From contig CAYMKI010000017.1 of NCBI GenBank assembly GCA_964390695.1, positions 1-34,646 on the forward strand: a stretch of DNA of 34,646 nt. The letters run 5' to 3'. Of this stretch, positions 25,029 through 32,488 are shown one piece after another. Under the pieces are notes generated by a model. The model had not been told where the DNA came from, did no database searches, and saw only the letters and a program-made list of their open reading frames with translations. Position 1 is the stretch's first letter; every line of letters begins with the position of its first letter. The DNA is from CAWACC01 sp964390695 (GTDB lineage: Bacteria > Chlamydiota > Chlamydiia > Chlamydiales > Parachlamydiaceae). Position numbers and translations under genes: made by a program.

Positions 25029-25856
25029 ATGCGTCGATGGATTGCGTTTGCACTGGTAACAGCACTGTTAGTTGTTGGGGGGACGATGGTTTATAAGCTA
25101 GCTGTTGTGCCTCATCATGAATTGGATGAGCAACTGAGTCAAGCTTTACAAGCCTATCGCCAAGGCGAAGCAGGCGCCACTCTAGCTTCCAGAAAACAAG
25201 GGTTTAATCAGGCTTTGGAGATCTACGGTCGCCTGGAAAAACAGCACTCTCCCTGCATGAGCTCAGGAAGGCTTTTCTACAACCTTGCTAATACCTATTT
25301 TCAGCTCGGTGAGTATCCGATGGCAATTCTCTATTACTACAAGTCGTGGAATTTGCAGCCGAGGGATGTGCAAGTTAAACATAATCTGGAAACCGCACTG
25401 GACAAATTAAACCTAAACCACCCGGAGCCTATATCAGATGTCCAGAGGCTGCTCTATTTCCACTTCTTTCTGTCTACGCCTGAGCGATTGCAGTGTTTTG
25501 GGCTGTGTGCCATCATCCTATTAACAGTTCTAGGCATAAGGATCGCATGTCCCGTTTTTAAAACCTATCTAGATATCATGGCGGTAGTTCTTGGCGTCAT
25601 CTGCCTTGTGCTGGCTTGCAGCTTGTTATATAGTAGGTACCTTGAACCGCTCCAAGGTGTCGTTATGAAGTCGACGTATCTTTACCGCGATAAGGGTAAA
25701 GAGTATGCTAGATTAGGCAATACACCCGCAGCTGCCGGAACAAAGGTAGATGTGCTGGATATACAAAATCAAGGCGAGTGGTTCAAAATTCTCACTCCCG
25801 ATGGGACCCTGGGGTATGTGCCGGAAGAGTCTATACGGCTGATCAGCTGCATATAA
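25029..25856 (+). CDS. batE: BatE-like TPR/SH3b membrane protein
   Basis: I start at ATG 25029, with GGGA 8 bp upstream; a GTG at 25005 is a possible longer start. The 275-residue product has an N-terminal membrane helix (IAFALVTALLVVGGTMVYKLAV), a TPR region (FYNLANTYFQLGEYPMAILYYYKSWNLQP, about 78-106), two hydrophobic helices around residues 155-205, and a C-terminal bacterial SH3-like domain (YLYRDKGKEYARLGNTPAAAGTKVDVLDI...WFKILTPDGTLGYVPEESI). TPR plus SH3b is the usual layout of BatE. It is the last gene of the bat operon; a hairpin terminator begins 13 bp after the stop. Confidence 0.82.
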   Translation: MRRWIAFALVTALLVVGGTMVYKLAVVPHHELDEQLSQALQAYRQGEAGATLASRKQGFNQALEIYGRLEKQHSPCMSSGRLFYNLANTYFQLGEYPMAILYYYKSWNLQPRDVQVKHNLETALDKLNLNHPEPISDVQRLLYFHFFLSTPERLQCFGLCAIILLTVLGIRIACPVFKTYLDIMAVVLGVICLVLACSLLYSRYLEPLQGVVMKSTYLYRDKGKEYARLGNTPAAAGTKVDVLDIQNQGEWFKILTPDGTLGYVPEESIRLISCI

Positions 25857-25869
25857 TGAGACAGGTGGA

Positions 25870-25909
25870 GGATGCGGATGTGCACAGTCCGCATCCGTTT
25901 ACTTTTATT
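25870..25909 (+). terminator. Rho-independent terminator of the bat operon
   Basis: GGATGCGGA (25870-25878) pairs perfectly with TCCGCATCC (25888-25896) around a 9-nt loop and is followed by GTTTACTTTTATT. It begins 13 bp after the BatE stop. The next gene is on the opposite strand and ends at 25913, so the hairpin separates two convergent units. Confidence 0.75.
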
Positions 25910-25912
25910 GGA

Positions 25913-26227
25913 TTAGTTTCCAATGCCGATAGCATTGATTTGATTAGCTCTCATTTGTTGGTTGGCTGATTGCTGGCTTGCCGCTCTGGCTTCCAGTTTT
26001 TTTTTCAGGCGCTCTTGCATCTTTTCCAGTCTTGCATTGTTTGTCGTTTGCTGCAGCAAGATGGTGTGGTTTAACCTGTTAGCTTCCAAGTCAGACCTTT
26101 TGGGCATATGTTGACTTGGGTTGTAAACGCCTTCGCCCTTCTTCCCTACATTGCTTTTGTATGAACTGCGCGAAATGTGGCCTTCAACCGAATATCCTCC
26201 AGTGCGCCTATTAGGATTGATGCTCAT
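25913..26227 (-). CDS. Small hypothetical protein (104 residues)
   Basis: I do not recognise this protein. It has a good AGGAG ribosome-binding site before the ATG at 26227. The first half is polar and Ser/Gly/Lys-rich with no signal peptide; residues about 45-95 look like a charged, coiled-coil-prone helix rich in Arg, Lys, Gln and Ala (RLEKMQERLKKKLEARAA). It is convergent with the bat operon. The next gene on the same strand, interrupted by the N run, ends at an unknown distance upstream. Confidence 0.7.
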   Translation of the reverse strand: MSINPNRRTGGYSVEGHISRSSYKSNVGKKGEGVYNPSQHMPKRSDLEANRLNHTILLQQTTNNARLEKMQERLKKKLEARAASQQSANQQMRANQINAIGIGN

Positions 26228-26304
26228 ATTATGTATCTCCTGATTTTTATGTTCGACTTTTATACATGTATTGAAATTTAAGAAACAGAATCTTAAATTT
26301 TAAG

Positions 26305-26404
26305 NNNNNNNNNNNNNNNNNNNNNNNNNNNNNNNNNNNNNNNNNNNNNNNNNNNNNNNNNNNNNNNNNNNNNNNNNNNNNNNNNNNNNNNNNNNNNNNN
26401 NNNN
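26305..26404. other. Assembly gap (100 Ns)
   Basis: Exactly 100 unknown bases, the usual scaffolding placeholder, so the true distance is not known. It cuts the C-terminal part of the gene starting at 26766, and a small gene could be hidden in it. Confidence 0.95.
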
Positions 26405-26766
26405 GGCCAAAAAGGAAAAATATTGGGTAAAGTCTTGAGAAATTCTTTATTAGATTCCTGCTGTTTCAAAATTTTGCGTGCTTCATCTACAGAGATTTCT
26501 TTATTGAACCCATAATGGACTTTTGAAAATTTGTTGTTCACTAAGTCATCATAATCTCCCTGATGATGCGCTTGTTCAGTTTCCGGCATTTTATCTAGTA
26601 TTTCTTTTGCAACTTTCACGGCCTTTTCGTTAATCTCTATCCGCTCTTTTAAAGTCTTAATGTTTCTGTCTGTATAGTCATTGAGGCCTCGTCGCCCGAT
26701 TTCATAGCTGGTGGCAAACCCGAAGGCTGCAAACGTATAGCGAAGGGCGGTTCCTACATACATCAT
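26405..26766 (-). CDS. Hypothetical protein, C-terminus lost in assembly gap
   Basis: An unrecognised protein with at least 120 visible residues. AAGGAG precedes the ATG at 26766; a second ATG follows directly. Residues about 3-20 form a hydrophobic stretch (VGTALRYTFAAFGFATSYEI), and the rest is charged and helical (TLKERIEINEKAVKVAKEIL; VDEARKILKQQESNKEFL). The frame enters the run of Ns after LPNIFPFW, so length and stop are unknown. It may be a small membrane-anchored protein. Confidence 0.65.
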
Positions 26767-26854
26767 AAAATTTCTCCTTGTTCACTTAAAAATATTAGAC
26801 ATAAACGTATAAGTCGTTATGTTTTTTTGAAGGTGCTTCATCCCTAAGAATGAA

Positions 26855-26894
26855 ATGAATGCGGAATACTGTGTAAAGAGTATTCTGAATTCAT
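26855..26894. repeat. Imperfect 16-bp hairpin upstream of two divergent genes
   Basis: GAATACT (26864-26870) and AGTATTC (26879-26885) pair perfectly around an 8-nt loop, and the stem extends outward through mismatches to ATGAAT (26855-26860) and ATTCAT (26889-26894). It lies between divergent genes starting at 26766 and 27022. It could be an operator or an mRNA element; no T-run follows. Confidence 0.5.
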
Positions 26895-27021
26895 AGCCGT
26901 GCATTCTACATAAATAGCCTTCTTTAAATCAAGCTGAATGACACTCTAGAGCATCTATTTTTGTTTGCATCATATGTGCTAAAAAAGTTATAATAAAAAT
27001 AAAAATCACTATAATGTCAAG

Positions 27022-27270
27022 ATGATGCAACAAAACGACTTGACTCAACTAGCTGGTGTTTCTCTGGCTGAACTATTAAAACCTCTTCGTCAAGAGAGTT
27101 TATCTTTTGAATATAACAACCATTTTAAATCCATAGAAAACTTCGTTAAACAGTTAAGACAGCTTGAATTTTTATATGCACACGTTTATGATGATATCCT
27201 TTCTATGGAAAAAAGATTGATAGATTGCAATAACACTATTTCAGTATACCCCAACGACCGCAAAATTTGA
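27022..27270 (+). CDS. Small hypothetical protein (82 residues)
   Basis: An unrecognised soluble 82-residue frame starting with two ATG codons at 27022. It is helix-prone (DLTQLAGVSLAELLKPLRQE; ENFVKQLRQLEFLYAHVYDDI). There is no good ribosome-binding site, only TCAAG, and an AT-rich stretch with TATAAT-like sequences (27011-27016) lies just before it. The following 170 bp up to 27441 contain only a short frame (27324-27398, MSVLIDRASALVQGENANLQ and a few more residues) that I cannot assign; it may be a remnant. Confidence 0.45.
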   Translation: MMQQNDLTQLAGVSLAELLKPLRQESLSFEYNNHFKSIENFVKQLRQLEFLYAHVYDDILSMEKRLIDCNNTISVYPNDRKI

Positions 27271-27441
27271 TGTTGGACTCAGGCAAAAGCTGCCCCGGTG
27301 CGACTTTCAAAACATATCCCAGGATGAGTGTTTTGATCGACCGAGCATCGGCGCTTGTGCAGGGCGAAAATGCCAATCTTCAGATCGTGGATATGTAAAT
27401 TATATTTTTTTAATCTCTTTAAGAGAGGGTAAGTTAGTCGG

Positions 27442-28437
27442 ATGGACTTAGAAAGACGCTCGCTTTATAATTCTTTGCGTTTGAGTTGGTTGCTTGACCA
27501 AGATATCTCTGTGGAACCTTGGCAGGTCGAGGATTACCGCAAGTTGCCGCTGCAAATGCTCTTTGATAGGCTAAAAGCGCAAGATATTCATCTCACTAGA
27601 CCTCTCTTTTTGGCCATGGCCGAAGAGGCCGAGTCCCCCGAAGAGCTGCTCGAGTTCATCGTGAAGGAGCTGGAAATAGATGAGCGAGCTAAAGATCAGA
27701 TATATCTCTTGGTATTTGAATTATGGAGGCGCCTTCTGCCCGAGAAGCCGACTTTGACCATCTTCTGCGATGAGCTGGATTACCAAATCGAACAATATGA
27801 TTTCGGCAATACCTATAATTACGAAGCGCTACAAGATACATTAGAAAACCTGCAGTCTATCTTAGATGAAAACGTAGACTTGGGCGGCGACCCCAAAGAA
27901 GTCTTTGCCTTGATCTCCTCCAAATGCGCCAACAATTTGGAAGGGTTCTTGTATGATTTTATCGCCGAACGTATAGACGAAAACAATGCAGTCTATGCTA
28001 AAGAACTATTGGAAGCTTTTGATCCCTATCTTAAAGACTCCACCTGGTTTGCATTTTTGCATGTGCGGCTTATCTTCTCTTCAGATCCTGAAGCCGCCAA
28101 CGAAATGATGGATCAAATTTTACAAAAAGTGAAATCGGATCCGGAGATAGAGCTCAACCTCGAAATTCTCGCCTACCTAGCGCAAAATTTCGAGTCGGAA
28201 CTATTTTACAGCTTCTTGAAAACTACGCTGGCCCTGATTAAATACGAAGAGGACTTCAAAGAACTTCTAGGCATTTGTTTCGACTTTTACCGCCACAACA
28301 GCCATCCTTTAGCTGCAGAGAAAATTCAAGGGATGCTGAAAAAACGCGCTAAGATCGCCGATGAGAAACTCCTCAGCCCAAACGATCCCGATCTGATTGA
28401 ATTATCGCATGCCAACTATCTGTCTATTCAGACTTAA
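27442..28437 (+). CDS. Hypothetical acidic helical protein (331 residues)
   Basis: I cannot name this protein. It is acidic and rich in Leu, Glu and Asp, almost entirely alpha-helical by composition, with no signal peptide or membrane segment; the helices resemble solenoid repeats. Its length and even codon use with few rare features suggest a real, conserved cytosolic gene. The only ribosome-binding-like sequence, AGAGGG (27422-27427), is about 14 bp before the ATG, a little far. It precedes the reductase gene by 194 bp with a separate promoter in between. Confidence 0.75.
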   Translation: MDLERRSLYNSLRLSWLLDQDISVEPWQVEDYRKLPLQMLFDRLKAQDIHLTRPLFLAMAEEAESPEELLEFIVKELEIDERAKDQIYLLVFELWRRLLPEKPTLTIFCDELDYQIEQYDFGNTYNYEALQDTLENLQSILDENVDLGGDPKEVFALISSKCANNLEGFLYDFIAERIDENNAVYAKELLEAFDPYLKDSTWFAFLHVRLIFSSDPEAANEMMDQILQKVKSDPEIELNLEILAYLAQNFESELFYSFLKTTLALIKYEEDFKELLGICFDFYRHNSHPLAAEKIQGMLKKRAKIADEKLLSPNDPDLIELSHANYLSIQT

Positions 28438-28509
28438 ATCGACAGTTTGGTTTTTGTAATTTCTTGATGATCAAGGCTGATTTGTAAAAATTAATCTGCA
28501 TATTGACTT

Positions 28510-28539
28510 TTAACCCAAAAAACGCGATACCTTTATCAT
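28510..28539 (+). promoter_or_regulatory. Promoter of the class II ribonucleotide reductase gene
   Basis: TTAACC (28510-28515) is followed after 18 bp by TATCAT (28534-28539), which matches the -10 consensus at five of six positions. TTGACT (28503-28508) with a poorer -10 (GATACC, 28526-28531) is an alternative. The NrdR boxes begin 4 bp after TATCAT, so bound NrdR would sit on the transcription start. Confidence 0.45.
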
Positions 28540-28543
28540 AAAA

Positions 28544-28559
28544 ATACAACATCTTGTGT
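28544..28559 (+). promoter_or_regulatory. NrdR box 1
   Basis: ATACAACATCTTGTGT fits the NrdR-box consensus acaCwAtATaTwGtgt at every strongly conserved position (C4, w5, A6, A8, T9, T11, w12, G13). NrdR is the ATP-cone repressor of ribonucleotide reductase genes in most bacteria. The second box starts 31 bp downstream. The two boxes also form a perfect 13-bp inverted repeat (28546-28558 with 28576-28588). Confidence 0.75.
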
Positions 28560-28574
28560 TTTTCTTAGAGAAAT

Positions 28575-28590
28575 TCACAAGATGTTGTGG
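28575..28590 (+). promoter_or_regulatory. NrdR box 2
   Basis: TCACAAGATGTTGTGG matches all strongly conserved positions of the NrdR-box consensus. It is separated from box 1 by 15 bp (31 bp start to start), the usual spacing of NrdR-box pairs, which are placed on the same face of the helix about three turns apart. It lies 41 bp before the reductase start codon. Confidence 0.75.
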
Positions 28591-28631
28591 TTAAGCGTTC
28601 TGTTTCAACAACTATAAAAAAGGTGTTTTTT

Positions 28632-30647
28632 ATGACTAAACCTACTGCCCGTGCCATGGCAACAGCACTGAGGACATACCATCGCCCCGTCAAAGAGGGA
28701 GACTCGCAATTGGAAACTTGGGACCAAGTAGTAGACCGCGTGGTATCCCATCAAAGATGGCTTTGGGAAAGAGCTTTGGGTAGGGGGTTGAATGAAAAAG
28801 AAGAAGATGAACTCGATGACCTCCGTTCGATGATTCTCGGCAGATACATCGCCCCTGCCGGCAGGACCCTATGGCTAGGCGGCACTGAGCTGAGCAGAAC
28901 ACGCGAGTCCTGCATGTTCAACTGTTCCTTTACCTATATCGAAACTGTGTATGACGTCGTAGATTGCCTGTGGCTGCTTTTACAAGGTTGCGGCGTGGGA
29001 TTCAGGCCGATTACCGGTACCCTCAACGGCTTCCGTCGTCCGCTGCATGAGATCAAAGTGATCCGCTCCAATCGCACCGGCAAAGGCGGCGTGCAAAATA
29101 ACCTCGAAACCTTTGACCCCGAGACCAGCACATGGACGATAAAAGTGGGCGACTCCGCCATAGCCTGGGCAAAAGCTGTGGGCAAGCTGGTGGCTGGTAA
29201 ATTTCCGGCTAAAACACTGATCCTCGATTTTTCCGAAATACGGCCCGCCGGCACACGCCTTAAAGGCTACGGCTGGATCTCTTCCGGCGATGAGCAAATA
29301 GCCAAAGCTTTTAAAGCCATAGCCAAAATTTTGTCCGACCGCGCTGACCAGCTGTTAACTCGCATGGATATTTTGGATATCGTCAACTGGTTGGGCACGA
29401 TCTTGTCCAGCCGCCGCTCGGCCCAGATCGCCCTGTTTGAATACGGCCAGCCTGAATGGGAAGAATTCGCTTTGGCTAAAAAAGAGTGGTGGCTGAAAGG
29501 CAACTCCCACCGCCAGCAATCGAACAATAGCCTTTTGTTTAGAAATAAGCCCACCCGCCAAGAATTTGAGAAAATCTTCCAGCTGATGATGGAAGCGGGC
29601 GGCTCCGAACCGGGCTTTATCAATGCCGCCGAGGCAGAAAGACGAGCTCCCTGGTTCAAAGGCTGTAATCCCTGCGTTGAAATTTTGCTGGGTAACAAGA
29701 GCTTCTGCAACCTGACAGAGGTGAATGTGCTGGCTTTCAAAGGCGACAAAGTGGGACTGGAGAGAGCGTTATATCTGGCAGGCCGCATGAACTATCGTCA
29801 AACTATGGTCAATTTACGCGACGAAATACTGCAGGAAGCTTGGCATTTGAACAACCAGTTTCTGCATCTTTGCGGTGTAGGCCTGACAGGTATACGCGCC
29901 AGACCGGACCTCACCCGCTATGACTTCAAGAGAATGCGCAATATCACCGTCAGCGCGGCTTATAGCATGGCTAATGAACTGAATGCACCTCTGCCCAAAA
30001 ACGTCACTTGCGTCAAACCCAGCGGAACCGTCAGCAAAATCATGGGCACTAAAGAATGGGGCGAAGTACCCGAAGGCGTTCATATGCCCTTAGGAAAATA
30101 CATTTTCAACAACATCACCTTCTCTAAGCATGATCCCTTGATAGCAAAGTTCCTAGCTGCCGGCTATGATGTGATCGAAAAACCCTTTGAACCTGAGTCG
30201 GTATTGGTGAAATTCCCGGTTAAATACGACAACATACCGTTTTCGCGCAAGGTGGTCACAAGAAAGAATGGCAAAGTCGAAGAGGTGGAAATCAACGCCG
30301 ATTCAGCTGTCCAGCAGTTGGAGTGGTATAGACTTCTACAGGAAACGTGGTGCGAGCAAAATGTGTCCAACACGATCTCTTATGACCCTTCCGAAGTGCC
30401 TGCCATTATCGATTGGTTCCTTGAAAATTGGGATTGTTATGTAGGTGTTTCCTTCCTCTTCCGCAACGATCCGACCAAAAACGCTGAGGATTTAGGCTAT
30501 GCCTACTTGCCTCAAGAGGTGGTCACCAAAGAAGTCTATGAAGCGTATGCCTCAAAGTTGAAAGACATTGACTACTCAGGTATCGATGTCACTGACGATG
30601 AACTTTCCGATATGGCTTGCGCCACCGGCGCCTGCCCAATCCGCTAA
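28632..30647 (+). CDS. nrdJ: Adenosylcobalamin-dependent (class II) ribonucleotide reductase
   Basis: A 671-residue enzyme that reduces ribonucleotides to deoxyribonucleotides using a cobalamin radical. ATG 28632 is chosen behind AAGGTG; an in-frame start at 28587 would overlap the NrdR boxes. The residues of the monomeric Lactobacillus-type enzyme are present: Cys98 in FNCSFT, the thiyl Cys348 with Glu350 in NPCVEI, Cys359 in SFCNLTEV, KPSGTVSKIMG (462-472), and the C-terminal redox pair Cys663/Cys668 in CATGACPIR. The spacings 348-350-359 and 663-668 equal those of the L. leichmannii enzyme. Chlamydiaceae use a class Ia enzyme, so a B12-dependent one is noteworthy. Confidence 0.93.
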   Translation: MTKPTARAMATALRTYHRPVKEGDSQLETWDQVVDRVVSHQRWLWERALGRGLNEKEEDELDDLRSMILGRYIAPAGRTLWLGGTELSRTRESCMFNCSFTYIETVYDVVDCLWLLLQGCGVGFRPITGTLNGFRRPLHEIKVIRSNRTGKGGVQNNLETFDPETSTWTIKVGDSAIAWAKAVGKLVAGKFPAKTLILDFSEIRPAGTRLKGYGWISSGDEQIAKAFKAIAKILSDRADQLLTRMDILDIVNWLGTILSSRRSAQIALFEYGQPEWEEFALAKKEWWLKGNSHRQQSNNSLLFRNKPTRQEFEKIFQLMMEAGGSEPGFINAAEAERRAPWFKGCNPCVEILLGNKSFCNLTEVNVLAFKGDKVGLERALYLAGRMNYRQTMVNLRDEILQEAWHLNNQFLHLCGVGLTGIRARPDLTRYDFKRMRNITVSAAYSMANELNAPLPKNVTCVKPSGTVSKIMGTKEWGEVPEGVHMPLGKYIFNNITFSKHDPLIAKFLAAGYDVIEKPFEPESVLVKFPVKYDNIPFSRKVVTRKNGKVEEVEINADSAVQQLEWYRLLQETWCEQNVSNTISYDPSEVPAIIDWFLENWDCYVGVSFLFRNDPTKNAEDLGYAYLPQEVVTKEVYEAYASKLKDIDYSGIDVTDDELSDMACATGACPIR

Positions 30648-30660
30648 GTCATTCTTAATA

Positions 30661-30737
30661 CGACTCTCTCACCAGTCCGAAGGGCTGGAACGTGCTAACC
30701 CGGGGCAGCGCCCTGGGTTAGGTATTCATCATCTATA
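30661..30737 (+). repeat. 77-bp tandem repeat unit 1
   Basis: The unit runs from CGACTCTCTCACCAG through CCGAAGGGCT and a GC-rich CGGGGCAGCGCCCTGGG hairpin to TATTCATCATCTATA. It is the most diverged of three copies and begins 14 bp after the reductase stop codon, so it may also act as a transcription end. Confidence 0.8.
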
Positions 30738-30791
30738 CGACCCTCTCACGAGCCCGAAGGGCTGCAACGTAATAGCCCAGGGCATCATCCT

Positions 30792-31227
30792 TGTCATTAT
30801 CCATTTTATTAGAAAATTAATTATAAGATACCCTTATTGCTTCAAGTTCAACGCAGAGGGCGCGGAGGCGCAGAGACGCGGAGTAAGGGCATAAGAAGCA
30901 ACAACTTAAAATTGCGCGCGAAGCGCACAATTTTAGCGCTGTCATTCAAACCCGTCGGGTTTGAATGAACCCTCTGAGCATCAGCGACTCTGCAAATCTG
31001 TGTTTGAAATATAAAACGAAGATCCAAGTTATTTCACGATAGAGGGCGCTGAAAGCAGCTGTCTTGTTCTGTGAGGCACTCATTTGCTGCAAACTCTTTG
31101 TTATATTCCTCTGTGGGCTCTGTGGTTTTTAATTTATTATTTTATGAGGGTTTGTGAATAGTCACCAGAGATCCTTTTGTTAAAAGGTTATCTTATAATA
31201 AATTTTCTAATTAAATGGGTGATGACA
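30792..31227. mobile_element. 436-bp MITE-like element with 39-bp terminal inverted repeats
   Basis: The ends, 30792-30830 and 31189-31227, are 39-bp inverted repeats with 35 identical positions, starting TGTCAT and rich in A/T. The element has no transposase gene. Inside are two strong hairpins (TAAAATTG/CAATTTTA at 30907-30935 and a 25-bp palindrome at 30943-30967) and CTCTGTGGG-type repeats at 30849-30887 and 31109-31130. It is bordered by a 13-bp duplication. The transposase family that moves it is unknown; the duplication length is within the range known for IS4-type elements, but this is weak evidence. Confidence 0.8.
30943..30967. repeat. 25-bp near-perfect palindrome inside the MITE
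   Basis: CATTCAAACCCG and CGGGTTTGAATG are perfect inverted copies around a single T. With the TAAAATTG...CAATTTTA hairpin just before (30907-30935) it makes a compact paired-hairpin core within the element. Confidence 0.75.
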
Positions 31228-31263
31228 AGGGCATCACCCTGGGTTGGGTATTCATCATCTATA

Positions 31264-31340
31264 CGACCCTCTCACCAGCCCGAAGGGCTGCAACGTAATA
31301 GCCCAGGGCATCGCCCTGGGTTGGGTGTTCATCATCTATA
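31264..31340 (+). repeat. 77-bp tandem repeat unit 3 (intact)
   Basis: An uninterrupted copy: CGACCCTCTCACCAGCCCGA, GGGCTGCAACGTAATA, the GCCCAGGGCATCGCCCTGGG hairpin and TTCATCATCTATA. A degenerate further copy may start at 31341 (GCGGCCTGTAAGGCTGCTAC) and fades out. These GC-rich hairpin units look like dispersed intergenic repeats. Confidence 0.8.
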
Positions 31341-31415
31341 GCGGCCTGTAAGGCTGCTACAATCAGGCATGTGTTTTTAAGGTTTTGAATGGAAGTTGTT
31401 CAGATTGTTAGGAGG

Positions 31416-31637
31416 TTAATTTTGCCAGGGATTGAATAGCCTCGCACCGGTATCAATAAAATCGTTTACATTTTCTGTGATAACTGTAAGGTTGTGTACA
31501 ATAGCAGTGGCAGCAATCAACCCCTCCATTGCTGGGATAAGGATGCCGCGTTGTTTGTTTACACCCATCATGCTTCCCCAAGTCAAGGCTACATCCTGAT
31601 TAATAGATAAAATGCGGTTCTGGAATCTTGGGATCAA
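31416..31637 (-). pseudogene. Truncated VapC-like PIN-domain toxin
   Basis: The 73-residue frame (TTG start at 31637) matches only the C-terminal half of VapC/PIN-domain ribonucleases of type II toxin-antitoxin systems: IPAMEGLIAATAIVHNLTVITENVNDF and the ending G.RLFNPW. Full-length members have about 135-140 residues; the N-terminal half with the first catalytic aspartate is absent, and no VapB antitoxin lies upstream before the metallophosphoesterase gene. It is almost surely inactive. The upstream boundary carries a 15-bp palindrome that may be a relic of its operator. Confidence 0.75.
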
Positions 31638-31653
31638 CTCGTCCCTTTATATG

Positions 31654-31668
31654 ACTAGTCTGACTAGT
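31654..31668. repeat. 15-bp palindrome upstream of the VapC remnant
   Basis: ACTAGTC-T-GACTAGT is a perfect inverted repeat around one base, 17 bp before the start of the truncated PIN gene. It may be an autoregulatory operator left from a toxin-antitoxin locus. Its spacing differs from that of E. coli trp operators (CTAG-N4-CTAG), so I do not assign it to TrpR. Confidence 0.5.
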
Positions 31669-31714
31669 TGTATGATATGCAAAAAAAAATATTATCAACA
31701 AGTTGTTTTATGAT

Positions 31715-32488
31715 TCACAGGCTGAATAATTCAATAGGCTTAAAGTCCAGATAGTCGGCTGACGTTAGATAATAACGAACCCCGCGCGCTTCTCCAAAAT
31801 GCAGGCTATTTTTTTTGACATTATGCAAGTGACCAAAGACGCAGATCTCTACCCCATACTTTTCGAGGAGAGCAGAAGCGAGCGATGCGCCTAGGTCTGC
31901 CCCAATAGGGGGATAATGGGTCATGGCGATATATTTGCCTTTGGTTTTGACCATTTCCTTCAAGCTCATCTCCAGTCTGCCTAGCTCTCTCTGAAAGATT
32001 TTGGCGGCTTCATCGGATTTGTCCTCTTCGACCATTTTCTTGGCGCGAGGGTTGGGTGCATAGTCGATAAAGGGATGAAAGGCGTATTCTGAGGTGTCCC
32101 AGAGACGAGCTCCGCCAACGACAACATCATGCCAGTGAAAAGCGTTATTTTGCACCAGATGCATTGAAGAGGGGAGGATGGACTCTATCTGCTTCAGCGA
32201 AGACCACCAATAGTCGTGATTGCCCCTGAGCAATACCTTAGTGCCGGGGAGGGCGTGGATCCACTCGAGGTCTTGCTTAGCTTCCTCAAGTTTCATGCCC
32301 CAAGAAATGTCGCCGGGAATAAGCACTAAGTCCTGGGGTGCAATGGCTTCTTCCCAATGTTTTTTTATTTTGTCCGCATAGCCTATCCAGGGCTCGCCAA
32401 AGACATCCATAGCTTTGCCGGGAACTCCGAACGCGAGGTGGAGGTCGGCAATAGCCCACACCTTTGGCTGTATTTTAAAATCGGTCAT
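31715..32488 (-). CDS. Calcineurin-like metallophosphoesterase
   Basis: A 257-residue cytosolic phosphoesterase with all metal-binding motifs of the family in order: DLH (Asp15, His17), GDISWG (Asp60), GNHD (89-92), MTHYPP in the second half and GHLH close to the end. These bind two metal ions and cleave phosphoester bonds. The ATG overlaps the glgC stop by ATGA, so the two are translationally coupled. The substrate cannot be told; a link to sugar-nucleotide or nucleotide turnover is only suggested by the neighbour. Confidence 0.9.
   Translation of the reverse strand: MTDFKIQPKVWAIADLHLAFGVPGKAMDVFGEPWIGYADKIKKHWEEAIAPQDLVLIPGDISWGMKLEEAKQDLEWIHALPGTKVLLRGNHDYWWSSLKQIESILPSSMHLVQNNAFHWHDVVVGGARLWDTSEYAFHPFIDYAPNPRAKKMVEEDKSDEAAKIFQRELGRLEMSLKEMVKTKGKYIAMTHYPPIGADLGASLASALLEKYGVEICVFGHLHNVKKNSLHFGEARGVRYYLTSADYLDFKPIELFSL

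Larger units (their letters stand above)
30779..31240. repeat. 13-bp target-site duplication flanking the element
   Basis: AGGGCATCATCCT (30779-30791) and AGGGCATCACCCT (31228-31240) border the inserted element directly. They differ at one position. The uninterrupted unit 3 has this sequence only once (AGGGCATCGCCCT), as expected of a duplication made during insertion. Confidence 0.8.
30738..31263 (+). repeat. 77-bp tandem repeat unit 2, split by an insertion
   Basis: The first 54 bp of the unit (30738-30791) and the last 23 bp (31241-31263) add up to exactly 77 bp once the inserted element and one copy of the 13-bp duplication are removed. The break falls in the GCCCAGGGCATCNCCCTGGG hairpin of the unit. 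Confidence 0.85.
30648..31415. other. Gene-free region built of repeats
   Basis: I see no gene in these 768 bases. They hold three 77-bp repeat units, the 436-bp inverted-repeat element inserted in the middle one, and about 75 bases of unassigned sequence next to the truncated PIN gene. An open frame that runs from the reductase gene to 30894 only reads through the repeats. Confidence 0.75.

Noticed and set aside
28438..28631. Cobalamin riboswitch in front of the B12-dependent reductase
   Set aside because: The leader is short and I find no B12-box-like sequence; the visible inverted repeat is explained by the two NrdR boxes.
29267..29788. 173-residue open frame opposite the reductase gene
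   Set aside because: Antisense shadow of a well-supported gene with no recognisable protein features.
30568..30894. 108-residue open frame over the reductase 3' end and repeats
   Set aside because: It overlaps a certain gene, has no ribosome-binding site and reads through intergenic repeats.
30661..31340. CRISPR array
   Set aside because: The repeats are 77 bp, adjacent without unique spacers, and no cas gene is present.
31654..31668. CTAG-containing palindrome as a second TrpR operator
   Set aside because: Half-site spacing differs from the E. coli trp operator and the sequence is unlike the palindrome in the trpR promoter.
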